This document shows, in pieces, positions 9,129 to 17,161 of a stretch of 38,354 nucleotides of DNA. Under the pieces are notes generated by a model. The model did no database searches, was not told the DNA's origin, and was given only the letters and a program-made list of their open reading frames with translations. Location: assembly GCA_965603285.1 (NCBI GenBank), contig CBFDCK010000016.1:1-38354 (forward strand), read 5' to 3'. Positions within the stretch are counted from its first letter, which is position 1, and each line of letters opens with the position of its first letter. Source of the DNA: JAUWPO01 sp965603285 (lineage in GTDB: Bacteria > Chloroflexota > Anaerolineae > Anaerolineales > UBA4823). The translations under genes were made by a program, and so were the position numbers.

Positions 9129-11504
9129 ATGCGCTTATACCGTTTTGGAACGGTTTTTTTTATCACTTTATTCCCGTTATTCTGGGCATACCTGGAGTTG
9201 ACACCTCGTCTGATCGCGCTCGGTATGCTAGCGGCAGCTGCCATTCTCTGGATCCTTCAACTGGCGCGTTCGGATCGACTCGAGTTCGCCATCCCTAAAA
9301 TTATTTTACCGCTCGCTGTAATTCTCTGCTTGCACCTGATTTCATTATCCTGGTCCCAACCTGCAATTGTTGAAATTCCATGGATTCTGAATGATTTGTT
9401 GATGATCCTGATCCTACTGTTGGTCGTGTACACAGCCCGCACGGGTGGATGGGCTCATCTGTGGGAAGAAGGTTTGATCTTTGCTGGAATTGCTTATACC
9501 CTGCTTGATCTGGTGCTTGTAATTAACAAGTGTATTAGCTGGTGGCGAATTTCTGGAACGATCTTTGCTGCCCCACCTGCAGCTATCAGGATTCCTGGTA
9601 CGGTCTTGGCTCACCATAACCTGGTAGCCGGCTTTTTGAGCCTAGTGATACCGCTGGTCTTGCTGCGCGTTATAAGATCTACGCGGAATACTTTGCGCGT
9701 TTTTTGGGGGATTCTATTGATTTACTTCCTGGCGATAATATATTTTACTGGTTCACGAACAGGGTGGCTGAGTCTGGCAGCGGCGATCGTGATAATGTGC
9801 GGCTTATTGTACGGTCCAGGTGTCCTGCGCGAACTCAAACATAAGAGGCAAACCGGAGCGAGTCGAAACTTTTCCAAGCGGCGAAGCTTGTTGCTAGTTA
9901 TGTTGGTATGCTGTATCCTTTTATCCCTGGCTCTTGTTTTGCTGGCCGGGCGTTTTACGCATGGCACGCTTGAACAGCGGATAAATATTTGGCGCTACGC
10001 CTGGGACTCGTTCCGGAAAGCGCCGCTTATGGGGAATGGCGCCGGTCAAGTGTCGTTCCTGTTCGCGCAGCGCAGCGAAGGTATTGGCGGTGATGAAGTC
10101 TTTCACGCTCATAACCTGTGGCTTCAGATCGCCGCAGGCGCCGGGTTAGTCGGATTACTACTGGTTGTTTGGGCGATTTATTTACTGCTGTGGGCTGGCT
10201 TATCAAGCTGGTCAACTTTTCCCTCCGGCTCTTCTCAAAAACAATCCCTATCTGCATATGCCGGAATTGGCGCTGCTCTGCTTGTGGAAAGCCTTCTGGA
10301 TTTCTATTTCGGATTTCTTCCGATCTTGCTGGGTATTGTTGTCTGGATCGGGTTGATTTACTCGCTGGCAGGGGATCAGAATTTTTACCGTATACATGCA
10401 AGGAGGGCAATTATCCTCCTGCTACCTTTGTTCTTAATCTTCTTTATGGGGGCAGGTTATTATCTGTTCGGTTTCCAAATGTATATCAAAGGTCGAGATG
10501 CTGCACTTTCCGGGGACTGGGATTCAGCCGAAGAACAGCTATGCCAGGCAGCATCAGCCAATCCACAAAATCCTTACTATGCCTTCCAATGCAGCTTGGC
10601 GAACGCGATGTTAGCCAGCAAGAATAATGATCATCACAGGCTGGAAACTGCCCTCAAGATCCAGAAACAGGCTTTGGAAAAAGATCCTTCCTGGTACTTG
10701 CATTGGGCCAACCTAGCTTCTTACGAATGGCAGCTCGGTCAGCATCAGCAAGCGATTGAGCATCTGCAAAAGGCAATCCGGGTTGCTCACAAGCGCGAAT
10801 TCTTGTGGTTGAATTTGGCCTGGATGGAAGAGCAGCTAGGAGATAACCGCGCAGCGCTTGAACATTATTACATCGCCTACTGCCTCAATCCCTGGTATGA
10901 ACAAAGCCTATTTTTCCACAGCACCCCACTAAGGAAGCAGGCACTTGAGAAAGATTGTCAGGAATTCAACCCTGGCTGGGAAATTACTTTAAACCGGCGG
11001 TTACTTCAAGTGTATAAGGCTTTACAGGCGAGTGATGATACCAGGGCTCAGGAAATCATAACCCACATAATGACCGACTCTCCCGGGAACCCGGATGCCC
11101 ATATATACCAGGCAGTGCTTTACCAACGGTCAGGAGAAGAGGAGCTTGCCTGGAGAGAAGTTGAAGCAGCAACCTTGTTATTTCCGCCAACTACAAAAGC
11201 CCTTCTGGCAGCTGCACAGGTTGCTGAAGATCAAGGTAAATTGGAACAGGCTCAGAACATCCGACAAGGAGTACTCGGGTGGATCATGGTACCCAAATAC
11301 GCATTTTCTTCCTATAACTTTTATCGGTTGGCATACAATGTCCCATCTCTTAATAAAGATACCTCACCATATCTAATTAGCGCTTGGCTGACTCCTGAGA
11401 TGCAGAATACTCTCTCCCATCTTATGGAGGATTACCTTAACCAGGGCGATTATGTTCGCGCCCAGACCATCCAGGAATTGCTGGACAAACAGCTTTCATA
11501 TTGA
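9129..11504 (+). CDS. O-antigen ligase/polymerase-like membrane protein with TPR tail
   Basis: The protein has about 791 residues. The first 450 hold ten or more membrane segments and the O-antigen ligase/Wzy_C signatures: HHNLVAGFLSLVIP, FTGSRTGWLSLAAAI, LMGNGAGQ and FHAHNLWLQIAAGAGLVGLL with its conserved histidine. The last 330 residues are soluble and made of TPR-like helices (for example WDSAEEQLCQAASANPQNPYYAF and HQQAIEHLQKAIRVA). It probably polymerises the glycan or attaches it to an acceptor on the outer side of the membrane. ATG 9129 lies just behind a GGAAGGGG stretch. A TTG at 9120, overlapping the preceding TGA, has better spacing and is an equal candidate. An ATG at 9057 would read through the previous gene and is unlikely. 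Confidence 0.85.
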   Translation: MRLYRFGTVFFITLFPLFWAYLELTPRLIALGMLAAAAILWILQLARSDRLEFAIPKIILPLAVILCLHLISLSWSQPAIVEIPWILNDLLMILILLLVVYTARTGGWAHLWEEGLIFAGIAYTLLDLVLVINKCISWWRISGTIFAAPPAAIRIPGTVLAHHNLVAGFLSLVIPLVLLRVIRSTRNTLRVFWGILLIYFLAIIYFTGSRTGWLSLAAAIVIMCGLLYGPGVLRELKHKRQTGASRNFSKRRSLLLVMLVCCILLSLALVLLAGRFTHGTLEQRINIWRYAWDSFRKAPLMGNGAGQVSFLFAQRSEGIGGDEVFHAHNLWLQIAAGAGLVGLLLVVWAIYLLLWAGLSSWSTFPSGSSQKQSLSAYAGIGAALLVESLLDFYFGFLPILLGIVVWIGLIYSLAGDQNFYRIHARRAIILLLPLFLIFFMGAGYYLFGFQMYIKGRDAALSGDWDSAEEQLCQAASANPQNPYYAFQCSLANAMLASKNNDHHRLETALKIQKQALEKDPSWYLHWANLASYEWQLGQHQQAIEHLQKAIRVAHKREFLWLNLAWMEEQLGDNRAALEHYYIAYCLNPWYEQSLFFHSTPLRKQALEKDCQEFNPGWEITLNRRLLQVYKALQASDDTRAQEIITHIMTDSPGNPDAHIYQAVLYQRSGEEELAWREVEAATLLFPPTTKALLAAAQVAEDQGKLEQAQNIRQGVLGWIMVPKYAFSSYNFYRLAYNVPSLNKDTSPYLISAWLTPEMQNTLSHLMEDYLNQGDYVRAQTIQELLDKQLSY

Positions 11505-11884
11505 TTGGTGCAATGAAAATAGAAACTGATTTTGGGCGGCAAATCAGATGCGATCACTTCAGATACGAAAATATGAACTTGCTGGTCATCATGGATTTTA
11601 TCCTTTTTGAAAACAAATTTATATTCGCGGATACACCCTTCACCGTATCACATGATGGTATTGCGCCTCCCAGTTATATAAATATGGAGTTGGGACAAGT
11701 ATCAAATCAAACCATCGAATTAATTATGTTTCTCCCGATCTACGTCCACGAATGATTGGGAAATCAAAAAGCGCTAACTTACTAATGATTTATCCAAATA
11801 CAAAAACGGTAATTAGCTTGTGCGGCAATAATCGTCTCAGGCTATAATCTACAAGATAAAACATTTGAATCACTGATAACATTT
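11505..11884 (+). other. Intergenic gap with a possible promoter for the GT87-like gene
   Basis: No convincing gene is present. An 84-codon open frame (11501-11755) has no ribosome-binding site and an uncharacteristic sequence. A TATAAT hexamer at 11843-11848 lies 36 bases before the next start; the only -35 candidate (TTGTGC, 11818-11823) has a 19-bp spacer and is weak. The gap separates the tightly coupled glycosyltransferase operon from the following membrane-protein genes. Confidence 0.4.
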
Positions 11885-13093
11885 ATGGATCCTCATTACA
11901 AGAAAAGAATTGCATATCGCCTGGTTCTTTTGCTGGCTTTAATTGTCAGCCTATTTTATCTTTGGCAAATTGGAAGCCAGTTATTAGTTGATCTGAAGTA
12001 CATTATGGGGCAGGATTTTGCTCAAATATGGGCTGCCGGCAAATTGAATCTGAAAGGAGCAAATCCTTATGATCCAATTCAAATTCAGCAGGTAAAAAAC
12101 GCGATTGTTTCGGCTGTTGAAGAACCTCAGGTGATCACCATTTTTTACAGCCCACCTTGGTCACTTCCTCTTGCAATGATTTTCGCTGGTTTTCCATACT
12201 TGTTCAGCCGTATTATTTGGCTTTTGATAAGCATCATAATTCTGCTAATTTGTGCAGACCAACTTTGGAAATTGTATGCGGGTCCTAAAAATCAACGCAG
12301 GTTTGCCTGGGTGGTTGTGTTCAGCTTTGGCCCAACGTACCTGATGCTTTCCCAAGGTCAGGTTACCTATTGGATTCTACTCGCATTAGTCGGGTTCCTT
12401 GGATTTATCGAAAATAAGAAGTACGATTATCTGGCTGGGGCTTGTGTTGCGTTAGCCTGCCTTAAACCGCAATTACTGTACTTGTTCTTTATTTCACTAT
12501 TCATATGGGTGGTCAGTATGCGCCGTTATAAGGTCTTAGTAGGCTTATGCATAACACTTCTGAGTGCTACCATTATTGGATTGCTATTCAACCACCATCT
12601 TGTTGACCAGTACTTCAACGCATTGCAAGAATATCCTCCCATAGCCTGGTTCACTCCAACTCTTGGGGCATTTATTCGCTTGCTTTTTGGTCTAGAAAAA
12701 TTTTGGCTGCAGTACATCCCAATCATTTTCGGTTTTTTATGGTTAGGATGGTACTGGTACCATCACCGCAATAGATGGCGATGGCGCAATCAAGTGCCAA
12801 TCCTGCTCTTCGCATCTTTTCTCACTACCCCATATGCTTGGACTTATGACCAGGTGCTGCTGTTGGTAGGATTGATTCCTGCGTGGATAGTTTTATTACA
12901 TGCCGACCGAAGGCAAATTATTTTGTTTGGGACATTTTATATGCTGATCAATTTAGCATACTTGCTTCCGCATAGGTTTTTAACCGACGAATACTTTATC
13001 TGGTTAGTTCCTACATTATTGGTCTGGTATTGGCTTGTGAACCGTTCGGTTGGGTTGAATAATTCACAAAGAAAAGCTCTTATTATTGATTAA
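11885..13093 (+). CDS. Polytopic glycosyltransferase, GT87/DUF2029-like
   Basis: The 402-residue protein has about ten hydrophobic segments. The first extracytoplasmic loop contains QDFAQIWAAGKL and GANPYDPIQI, followed by FYSPPWSLPLAMIF; this arrangement is typical of the GT87 (DUF2029) family of polyprenyl-phosphate-mannose-dependent transferases. The aspartate in QDF is the likely catalytic-loop acidic residue. Members add mannose or a similar sugar on the outer side of the membrane, using a lipid-linked donor. A Dpm1-like donor synthase is encoded at 30404-31132. ATG 11885 follows a gap with a possible -10 box; the ribosome-binding site is weak. Confidence 0.75.
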   Translation: MDPHYKKRIAYRLVLLLALIVSLFYLWQIGSQLLVDLKYIMGQDFAQIWAAGKLNLKGANPYDPIQIQQVKNAIVSAVEEPQVITIFYSPPWSLPLAMIFAGFPYLFSRIIWLLISIIILLICADQLWKLYAGPKNQRRFAWVVVFSFGPTYLMLSQGQVTYWILLALVGFLGFIENKKYDYLAGACVALACLKPQLLYLFFISLFIWVVSMRRYKVLVGLCITLLSATIIGLLFNHHLVDQYFNALQEYPPIAWFTPTLGAFIRLLFGLEKFWLQYIPIIFGFLWLGWYWYHHRNRWRWRNQVPILLFASFLTTPYAWTYDQVLLLVGLIPAWIVLLHADRRQIILFGTFYMLINLAYLLPHRFLTDEYFIWLVPTLLVWYWLVNRSVGLNNSQRKALIID

Positions 13094-13410
13094 GGGGATA
13101 TTTCGAAGAGGGTTAAATATTTCCAACCGAATTCTCCTTGATCAAACACGCGGATGGTGTGCAGCCGGTTGAGGAATTTTGAATCATCATACCCGCCTGC
13201 TTGATGTGCAATGTCGGAATACAAGTTCAGAAAATCAACTACATACTGTATCTTCTTTTCCGACAGATAGATCGGTAAGTTATTTGAGTTAATGTAGGGT
13301 TGAACGTCATTATTCATCATACCATCAATATTGATCACGTCTCCCCCCTGATAGTAACCAAATAGCATGCCTATTGGCTGAGAAGATTGAAGGGCTATTA
13401 GTTTGCTCAT
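13090..13410 (-). pseudogene. C-terminal fragment of a membrane glycosyltransferase-like protein
   Basis: The 106-codon minus-strand frame reads like the soluble tail of large polytopic GT39-like proteins: PIGMLFGYYQGGDVINIDGM, then a segment with LPIYLSEKKIQYVVDFL, and an ending in FLNRLHTIRVFDQGEF. In the complete proteins a pattern such as 'pIGmf..G.......NLDGvvNn.ay' follows a long membrane domain. That domain is missing here, because only 69 bases separate the fragment from the divergent gene at 13480. There is no ribosome-binding site before the first codon. It is best read as a remnant left by a deletion or rearrangement. Its end overlaps the stop region of the GT87-like gene by 4 bases. 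It could instead be a small expressed protein, but this seems less likely. Confidence 0.55.
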
Positions 13411-13444
13411 CTATATCCAAATGTGGATTTCGAATGTGACATGC

Positions 13445-13450
13445 TATAAT
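13445..13450 (+). promoter_or_regulatory. Predicted -10 box for the 511-aa membrane protein gene
   Basis: TATAAT lies 29 bases before the ATG at 13480 in the context ATGCTATAAT. No good -35 hexamer is found at 16-18 bp, so the call rests on the -10 match and its position in a short intergenic gap. Confidence 0.4.
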
Positions 13451-13479
13451 TTCTGCACCCCAGATTAGTAGGAGTTAAT

Positions 13480-15015
13480 ATGAAGTTTGTCCGTCTCCCT
13501 AAAACCGATGCTCGAGAAGCAGATTATTCCCGAATCTTCTGGAATGCTGCAGTCATTTTCTTGATCTTCTGCGGGTTTTTGGTGGTTGTCTCTCAGACTA
13601 TTAGCGATCCAGACCTGTGGGGGCACCTGCGCTTTGGGCTTGATATTTTAGAGAATGGGGTTGTAATGCAAGTAGATCCATATTCCTATCTAACCGAAGG
13701 GCAACGCTGGATAAACCATGAATGGCTGGCAGAAATCACCTTTGCAATCGCTTGGTTGTTATTTGGACCAACTGGACTGGTGATACTCAAAACAGGATTA
13801 TGGACAATCACTTACGCAATACTCTTTTGGTATTTAGTTAAATACCCTCTGGTCCCTCTACGAGCAGGTATCCTGCTATTCTTGAGCATGCCGTTAGCAC
13901 TGCCATTTATTTACACGGTAAGACCACATAGCTATACCGCCTTACTTTTCACGTTTATATTACTGATCATCGTCCAAGCTGAATCCGGTCGCTACCGTTG
14001 GCTTTGGGCATGCCCATTGATATTTGCTTTGTGGCCCAACCTGCACGGGGCTTTCCCAGCCGGGTTGGGCATCCTGGGGGTCTGGGCGTTTGTACACCTG
14101 CTGACCCACCGTAACCGCCGTGTCTGGTTCCAGGTGATTCCACCCTTGCTGCTCAGCGGTGTGGCGACTCTTATCAATCCCTACGGAGTTGACTTGCTGT
14201 TCTTTATCTTCAGCAACCTGGATGACCCACGCCTTGAAATTTCTGAGTGGCGGCCTCTGGGAGTTCACTCGCTGATGGGCATTTCTTATTTGTTTTGGCT
14301 GATCTTGGTGATCCTAGGACTTGTATTCAGCCGCAAGCCGCGTAAACTCGCATTGGTGATACCACTTGCTATCACCGCATATCTACCGTTTATATCTTTC
14401 CGTTTCAGCTTGTTTTTCATCCTTACTGCATTGGTATTCGCTGGTGAGCTTATTGGTGAGGCCTGGAATCTGATTATGCCAGTTACCAAGGTTTCTGCAA
14501 AAAGAAAGGCATTGCTAACGTTTGTGGTAATCATCGTGGGTTTAACAATATGCGCATGGAAAATATCCAACTTTTCAGGCATTCCAATCAAGGATCCCAG
14601 TGCTTATCCGATAGCTTCGGTGTCCTTGCTGCGTCAAAGCCGTGTTGAAGGCAACCTAGCGATCCATTTTGATTGGGGAGATTATGCCATCTGGCACCTT
14701 GCTCCAGGGGTCAAAGTATCCTTCGACACACGGCGCGAAATGGCGTATTCGGAGCAGATCTACAAGGTCAATGTGCGCCACATGTTAGGGATAGGCGATT
14801 GGGCAGGTCTTCTGAATGACTATCCAACGGTTATGGCTTTGGTAAAAAGCGCTTCCCCTACGGATAACCTTATGAAGCAACAGCAAGATTGGGTAAGAAT
14901 ATATCAAGACGAGGTCAGCGTGCTGTATGCACGTGATGGTTCGCACCAAGCTGATGTTTTACTAGAGTCAGCACAGGATTTTGAGCATGTTGAACAGGAC
15001 GGCTTTTTTCCCTAG
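13480..15015 (+). CDS. Polytopic membrane protein, putative GT-C type glycosyltransferase
   Basis: The 511-residue protein has about ten to eleven membrane segments followed by a 130-residue soluble tail. Directly after the first segment it has SDPDLWGHLRFG (residues 42-53) and then a part with WINHEWLAEITFAIAW. A DxD-like acidic motif in the first outer loop and this 'DPD.W.H' pattern occur in a widespread family of bacterial membrane proteins taken to be GT-C-like transferases. The exact activity is unknown. AGGAG at 13470-13474 gives a well-placed ribosome-binding site. The TAG stop (13013+2000, i.e. 15013-15015) coincides with the left boundary of an IS630-type element. The sequence behind the element would also supply TAG, so the insertion probably left the protein intact. 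Confidence 0.7.
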   Translation: MKFVRLPKTDAREADYSRIFWNAAVIFLIFCGFLVVVSQTISDPDLWGHLRFGLDILENGVVMQVDPYSYLTEGQRWINHEWLAEITFAIAWLLFGPTGLVILKTGLWTITYAILFWYLVKYPLVPLRAGILLFLSMPLALPFIYTVRPHSYTALLFTFILLIIVQAESGRYRWLWACPLIFALWPNLHGAFPAGLGILGVWAFVHLLTHRNRRVWFQVIPPLLLSGVATLINPYGVDLLFFIFSNLDDPRLEISEWRPLGVHSLMGISYLFWLILVILGLVFSRKPRKLALVIPLAITAYLPFISFRFSLFFILTALVFAGELIGEAWNLIMPVTKVSAKRKALLTFVVIIVGLTICAWKISNFSGIPIKDPSAYPIASVSLLRQSRVEGNLAIHFDWGDYAIWHLAPGVKVSFDTRREMAYSEQIYKVNVRHMLGIGDWAGLLNDYPTVMALVKSASPTDNLMKQQQDWVRIYQDEVSVLYARDGSHQADVLLESAQDFEHVEQDGFFP

Positions 15016-15992
15016 CAGCCTGTCCAACATAAAGGATAAAGATGGCACACATCTTGCTCCTTCTTGATCAATAAACAATAAAGACGATCAAGGAGAGCAA
15101 GGAAATGAAACAGAAATATATTGTAAAGCTTACAGAAACTGAACGTTCACAACTGAAAGAATTGATTTCGTCTGGTGAAGCGTCAGCCCGACAAATCCGG
15201 AGAGCTTACATCCTGCTCAAGTCAGACAGCAGCGAAGGTGCTCCCAAATGGAAGTACCAAGCGATCTGTGAAGCCTACGAAGTCTCCCAGTTGACCGTGT
15301 ATAACGTGCGAAAGAAGTACATCGAAGGCGGTTTGGAAGGATCCGTCCTTCGTAAGAAACCGGACCGGGTGTACGAACGACGTCTGGACGGTGCAGGCGA
15401 AGCGCATCTAATCGCACTGGCTTGTAGTGAACCGCCGGATGGTTATAAGCGCTGGAGTCTGCGTCTGCTGAAGGATCGGATCATCCGTTTGGAGATCGTG
15501 GACAATATTTCTCACGAGACAATACGACAGACGCTCAAAAGAACAAGCTCAAGCCCTGGTTGAAAACGCGGTGGTGAATTCGGTATCCGCCTGGACTCGG
15601 CTGAAGCCATGCGAGAACCCTCAGGCGAGATCCATCCTGAGGCAGAGAAGATCATTGTGGTGCTTGATAAACTCAACAAGCATACACCTGCTGCTTTCTA
15701 TCTGACCTATGAGCCTGATGAAGACAGGAATTTGGTCGAGCGCTTCGAGTTTCACTTCACACCTAGGCATGGCAGTTGGCTGAACATGGCTGAGATCGAA
15801 CTCGGTGTCTTGTCCCGGTAATGTCTGAACCGTCGTATACCAGATGAGCTAACTTTGGATCGGGAAGTTCAAGCTTGGGGGAAATGAGCGAAATACTAAA
15901 GTCGTTACGGTTGATTGGCGGTTCTCTACCGCCGATGCTCGTATCAAACTAAAACACCTCTATCTTAAGGTTTTACGATAGACAGACTACTA
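15013..15992 (+). mobile_element. Degenerate IS630-type insertion sequence
   Basis: The element is bounded by TA dinucleotides at 15013-15014 and 15991-15992, the expected target duplication of the IS630/Tc1 group. The inner ends match imperfectly as inverted repeats: GCAGCCTGTCC on the left and GTAGTCTGTC on the right (reverse complement). It holds one broken transposase gene. The length of about 980 bases is slightly short for a full IS630 copy and fits an internal deletion. Insertion took place at the stop codon of the upstream gene. Confidence 0.75.
15105..15981 (+). pseudogene. IS630 family transposase, inactivated
   Basis: The first part (15105-15563) encodes the N-terminal helix-turn-helix region, with ARQIRRAYILLKSD and YEVSQLTVYNVRKKYIEGGL. 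The frame then shifts: the expected continuation KLKPWLKTRW is in another frame and ends at a stop. The central catalytic part that normally carries the first aspartates of the DDE triad is missing. The C-terminal part resumes at about 15600 with IIVVLDKLNKHTPAAFY and HFTPRHGSWLNMAEIELGVL, then hits an in-frame TAA at 15819-15821 where a glutamine is expected. A further frameshift in the G-run near 15877-15881 precedes the final VVTVDWRFSTADARIKLKHL. With a deletion, a nonsense codon and two frameshifts it cannot make an active transposase. The ribosome-binding site (AAGGA before ATG 15105) is still intact. Confidence 0.85.
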
Positions 15993-16083
15993 GATCTATC
16001 CCCTCGTTTATTCAGTGGAGTTATAAAAATTTTTAAAGCAATGCCTTTCAAATTTGTAAGGTGATCATAAGTTTTGGTGAACC

Positions 16084-16299
16084 TGGTAGTCCGTCCAGCA
16101 TAAAAGATAAGGATGGCAAATTTCCTACTCTCTGATCAACAAACAACGAAAACGATCAAAAAGAGCAAATAAATGAAACAGAAGTATTCAAGTGAGCGTA
16201 TTTCCAAAGTTGTGAAAGTGGACTGGCGTTTTATTACGACCGACACTCGTATCAAACTAAAATGTCTCTATCCTAAGATTCACTATTGACGGGCTACTA
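16084..16299 (+). mobile_element. MITE-like deletion derivative of the same IS630-type element
   Basis: About 216 bases keep both ends of the neighbouring element and nothing of the middle. The left end (GTAGTCCGTCCAGCATAAA) and the leader up to the transposase start match the left end at 15015. The right end, coding for KVVKVDWRFITTDTRIKLK, matches the right end before 15991. Reverse-complemented, the right terminus reads GTAGCCCGTC. The right flank has TA at 16298-16299; the left flank is TG at 16084-16085, probably a mutated TA. It is only 91 bases from the larger copy. Confidence 0.7.
16173..16289 (+). pseudogene. Fused remnant of transposase start and end (38 codons)
   Basis: The ATG and first codons (MKQKY) of the IS630-type transposase are joined in frame, after a few intervening codons, to its C-terminus (VVKVDWRFITTDTRIKL). 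They form a complete 38-codon open frame ending in TGA at 16287-16289, preceded by a degenerate AAGAG ribosome-binding site. It lacks both DNA-binding and catalytic parts. It is most simply a by-product of the internal deletion, without known function. Confidence 0.55.
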
Positions 16300-16319
16300 G
16301 AAGTTAAACATGAAAAGAG

Positions 16320-16353
16320 AAGCACATTAAAAGTGGGTTATTGTGCTTTTTTT
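16320..16353 (+). terminator. Intrinsic terminator before the pilus operon
   Basis: AGCACA (16321-16326) pairs with TGTGCT (16342-16347), with an extra A-T pair at the base and a 15-base loop. A run of T follows to 16353. It would stop transcription coming from the polysaccharide locus and the IS remnants before the Tad operon. Confidence 0.6.
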
Positions 16354-16625
16354 GTAATATGGAATAATTATTTTTACCTTTTATAAATTAATATTGCACG
16401 CAGCTGTTTATATAGAGAGACAAACACAGATCAATTTGTGTTTTGAGCTTGGCGAGTTGAGTCCAAATGGGAAAAGGCTGCTCCAATCAAAAATTTTTGT
16501 GTTGTTGATAAAAGGAGAGTGAAACAATTAGACAGATACCCACAATCAATCACCGTTCATAGTCAGCTCCAAAATGGTAAATTCAGTTACGCTATCCAAT
16601 GCTTAAAAAAGAAAGGAGAATGAAC
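16354..16625 (+). other. Upstream region of the Tad pilus operon
   Basis: This AT-rich stretch probably holds the operon promoter, but no -35/-10 pair with good spacing stands out. It contains a hairpin AAACACA/TGTGTTT (16422-16428 and 16437-16443, loop 8) without a T-run. From 16544 on it belongs to the first copy of the 272-bp tandem duplication. AAAGGAG at 16512-16517 lies too close to the GTG at 16519 to be a convincing start site. Confidence 0.4.
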
Positions 16626-17087
16626 ATGATCGAGTTTGTAAGAAATTTATTTGTTAGCCTTAGTGTAGGCAAGAAAGGTCAGGACCTAACCGAGTATGCC
16701 CTGCTGGTGGCTTTGATCGCAATCGTCGTGATGGTCGCGATCATATTCTTCGGTGGAGCAGTTAGCACCTTCTTCAGCGATCTAGGTACCGAGGTTGCGT
16801 CGTGGATTGTTCCATAATCAATCGCCGTTCATAATCAGCTCCAAAATGGTAAATTCAGTTACGCTATCCAATGCTTAAAAAAGAAAGGAGAATGAACATG
16901 ATCGAGTTTGTAAGAAATTTATTTGTTAGCCTTAGTGTAGGCAAGAAAGGTCAGGACCTAACCGAGTATGCCCTGCTGGTGGCTTTGATCGCAATCGTCG
17001 TGATGGTCGCGATCATATTCTTCGGTGGAGCAGTTAGCACCTTCTTCAGCGATCTAGGTGCCGAGGTTGCGTCGTGGATTGTTCCAT
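16544..17087 (+). repeat. Tandem duplication of a 272-bp unit carrying the flp pilin gene
   Basis: Bases 16544-16815 are repeated at 16816-17087 with only a few substitutions (for example CACCG/CGCCG near the start, CATAG/CATAA, and GGTACC/GGTGCC near the end of the pilin). The unit contains the leader, the ribosome-binding site AAAGGAG and the complete pilin gene. The near identity indicates a recent duplication or ongoing gene conversion. Confidence 0.92.
16626..16817 (+). CDS. flp: Flp/Fap-type pilin, copy 1
   Basis: The 63-residue prepilin has a short leader MIEFVRNLFVSLSVGKKG, a predicted cleavage site G|QDLTEYALL with the E5-Y6 pair typical of Flp pilins, and one hydrophobic helix. It is the structural subunit of the Tad pilus after cleavage by a prepilin peptidase, which is not in the window. 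ATG 16626 is chosen because AAAGGAG ends 8 bases before it; upstream in-frame ATGs at 16599 and 16620 lie before or too close to that site. Its TAA stop (16815-16817) is created by the junction with the second repeat unit, so it ends in IVP where copy 2 ends in IVPSP. Copy 1 has TEV where copy 2 has AEV. Confidence 0.92.
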   Translation: MIEFVRNLFVSLSVGKKGQDLTEYALLVALIAIVVMVAIIFFGGAVSTFFSDLGTEVASWIVP

Positions 17088-17095
17088 CACCGTAA
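16898..17095 (+). CDS. flp: Flp/Fap-type pilin, copy 2
   Basis: The 65-residue prepilin is identical to copy 1 except for Ala instead of Thr near the end and the extra C-terminal Ser-Pro. The cleavage site is again G|QDLTEYALL and the ribosome-binding site is AAAGGAG. Since its stop lies outside the repeated unit, this copy keeps the original C-terminus and copy 1 is the derived one. Two adjacent pilin genes would raise pilin output; pilin is needed in far greater amounts than the assembly proteins that follow. Confidence 0.92.
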   Translation: MIEFVRNLFVSLSVGKKGQDLTEYALLVALIAIVVMVAIIFFGGAVSTFFSDLGAEVASWIVPSP

Positions 17096-17161
17096 GTACG
17101 TATATTGTTTTATAGAAAAGCCCCGACCCGAACCAGTTGTTCACGAATTAGGAGCAGCACT

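Noticed and set aside
11501..11755. 84-codon open frame behind the ligase-like gene
   Set aside because: No ribosome-binding site and no recognisable pattern; kept only as a remark on the intergenic gap.
16519..16623. A 34-codon frame from GTG 16519 that ends right at the first pilin start, suggesting a leader peptide
   Set aside because: AAAGGAG is only one base from the GTG, the frame is not kept by a comparable start before the second pilin copy, and the coding pattern is not convincing.
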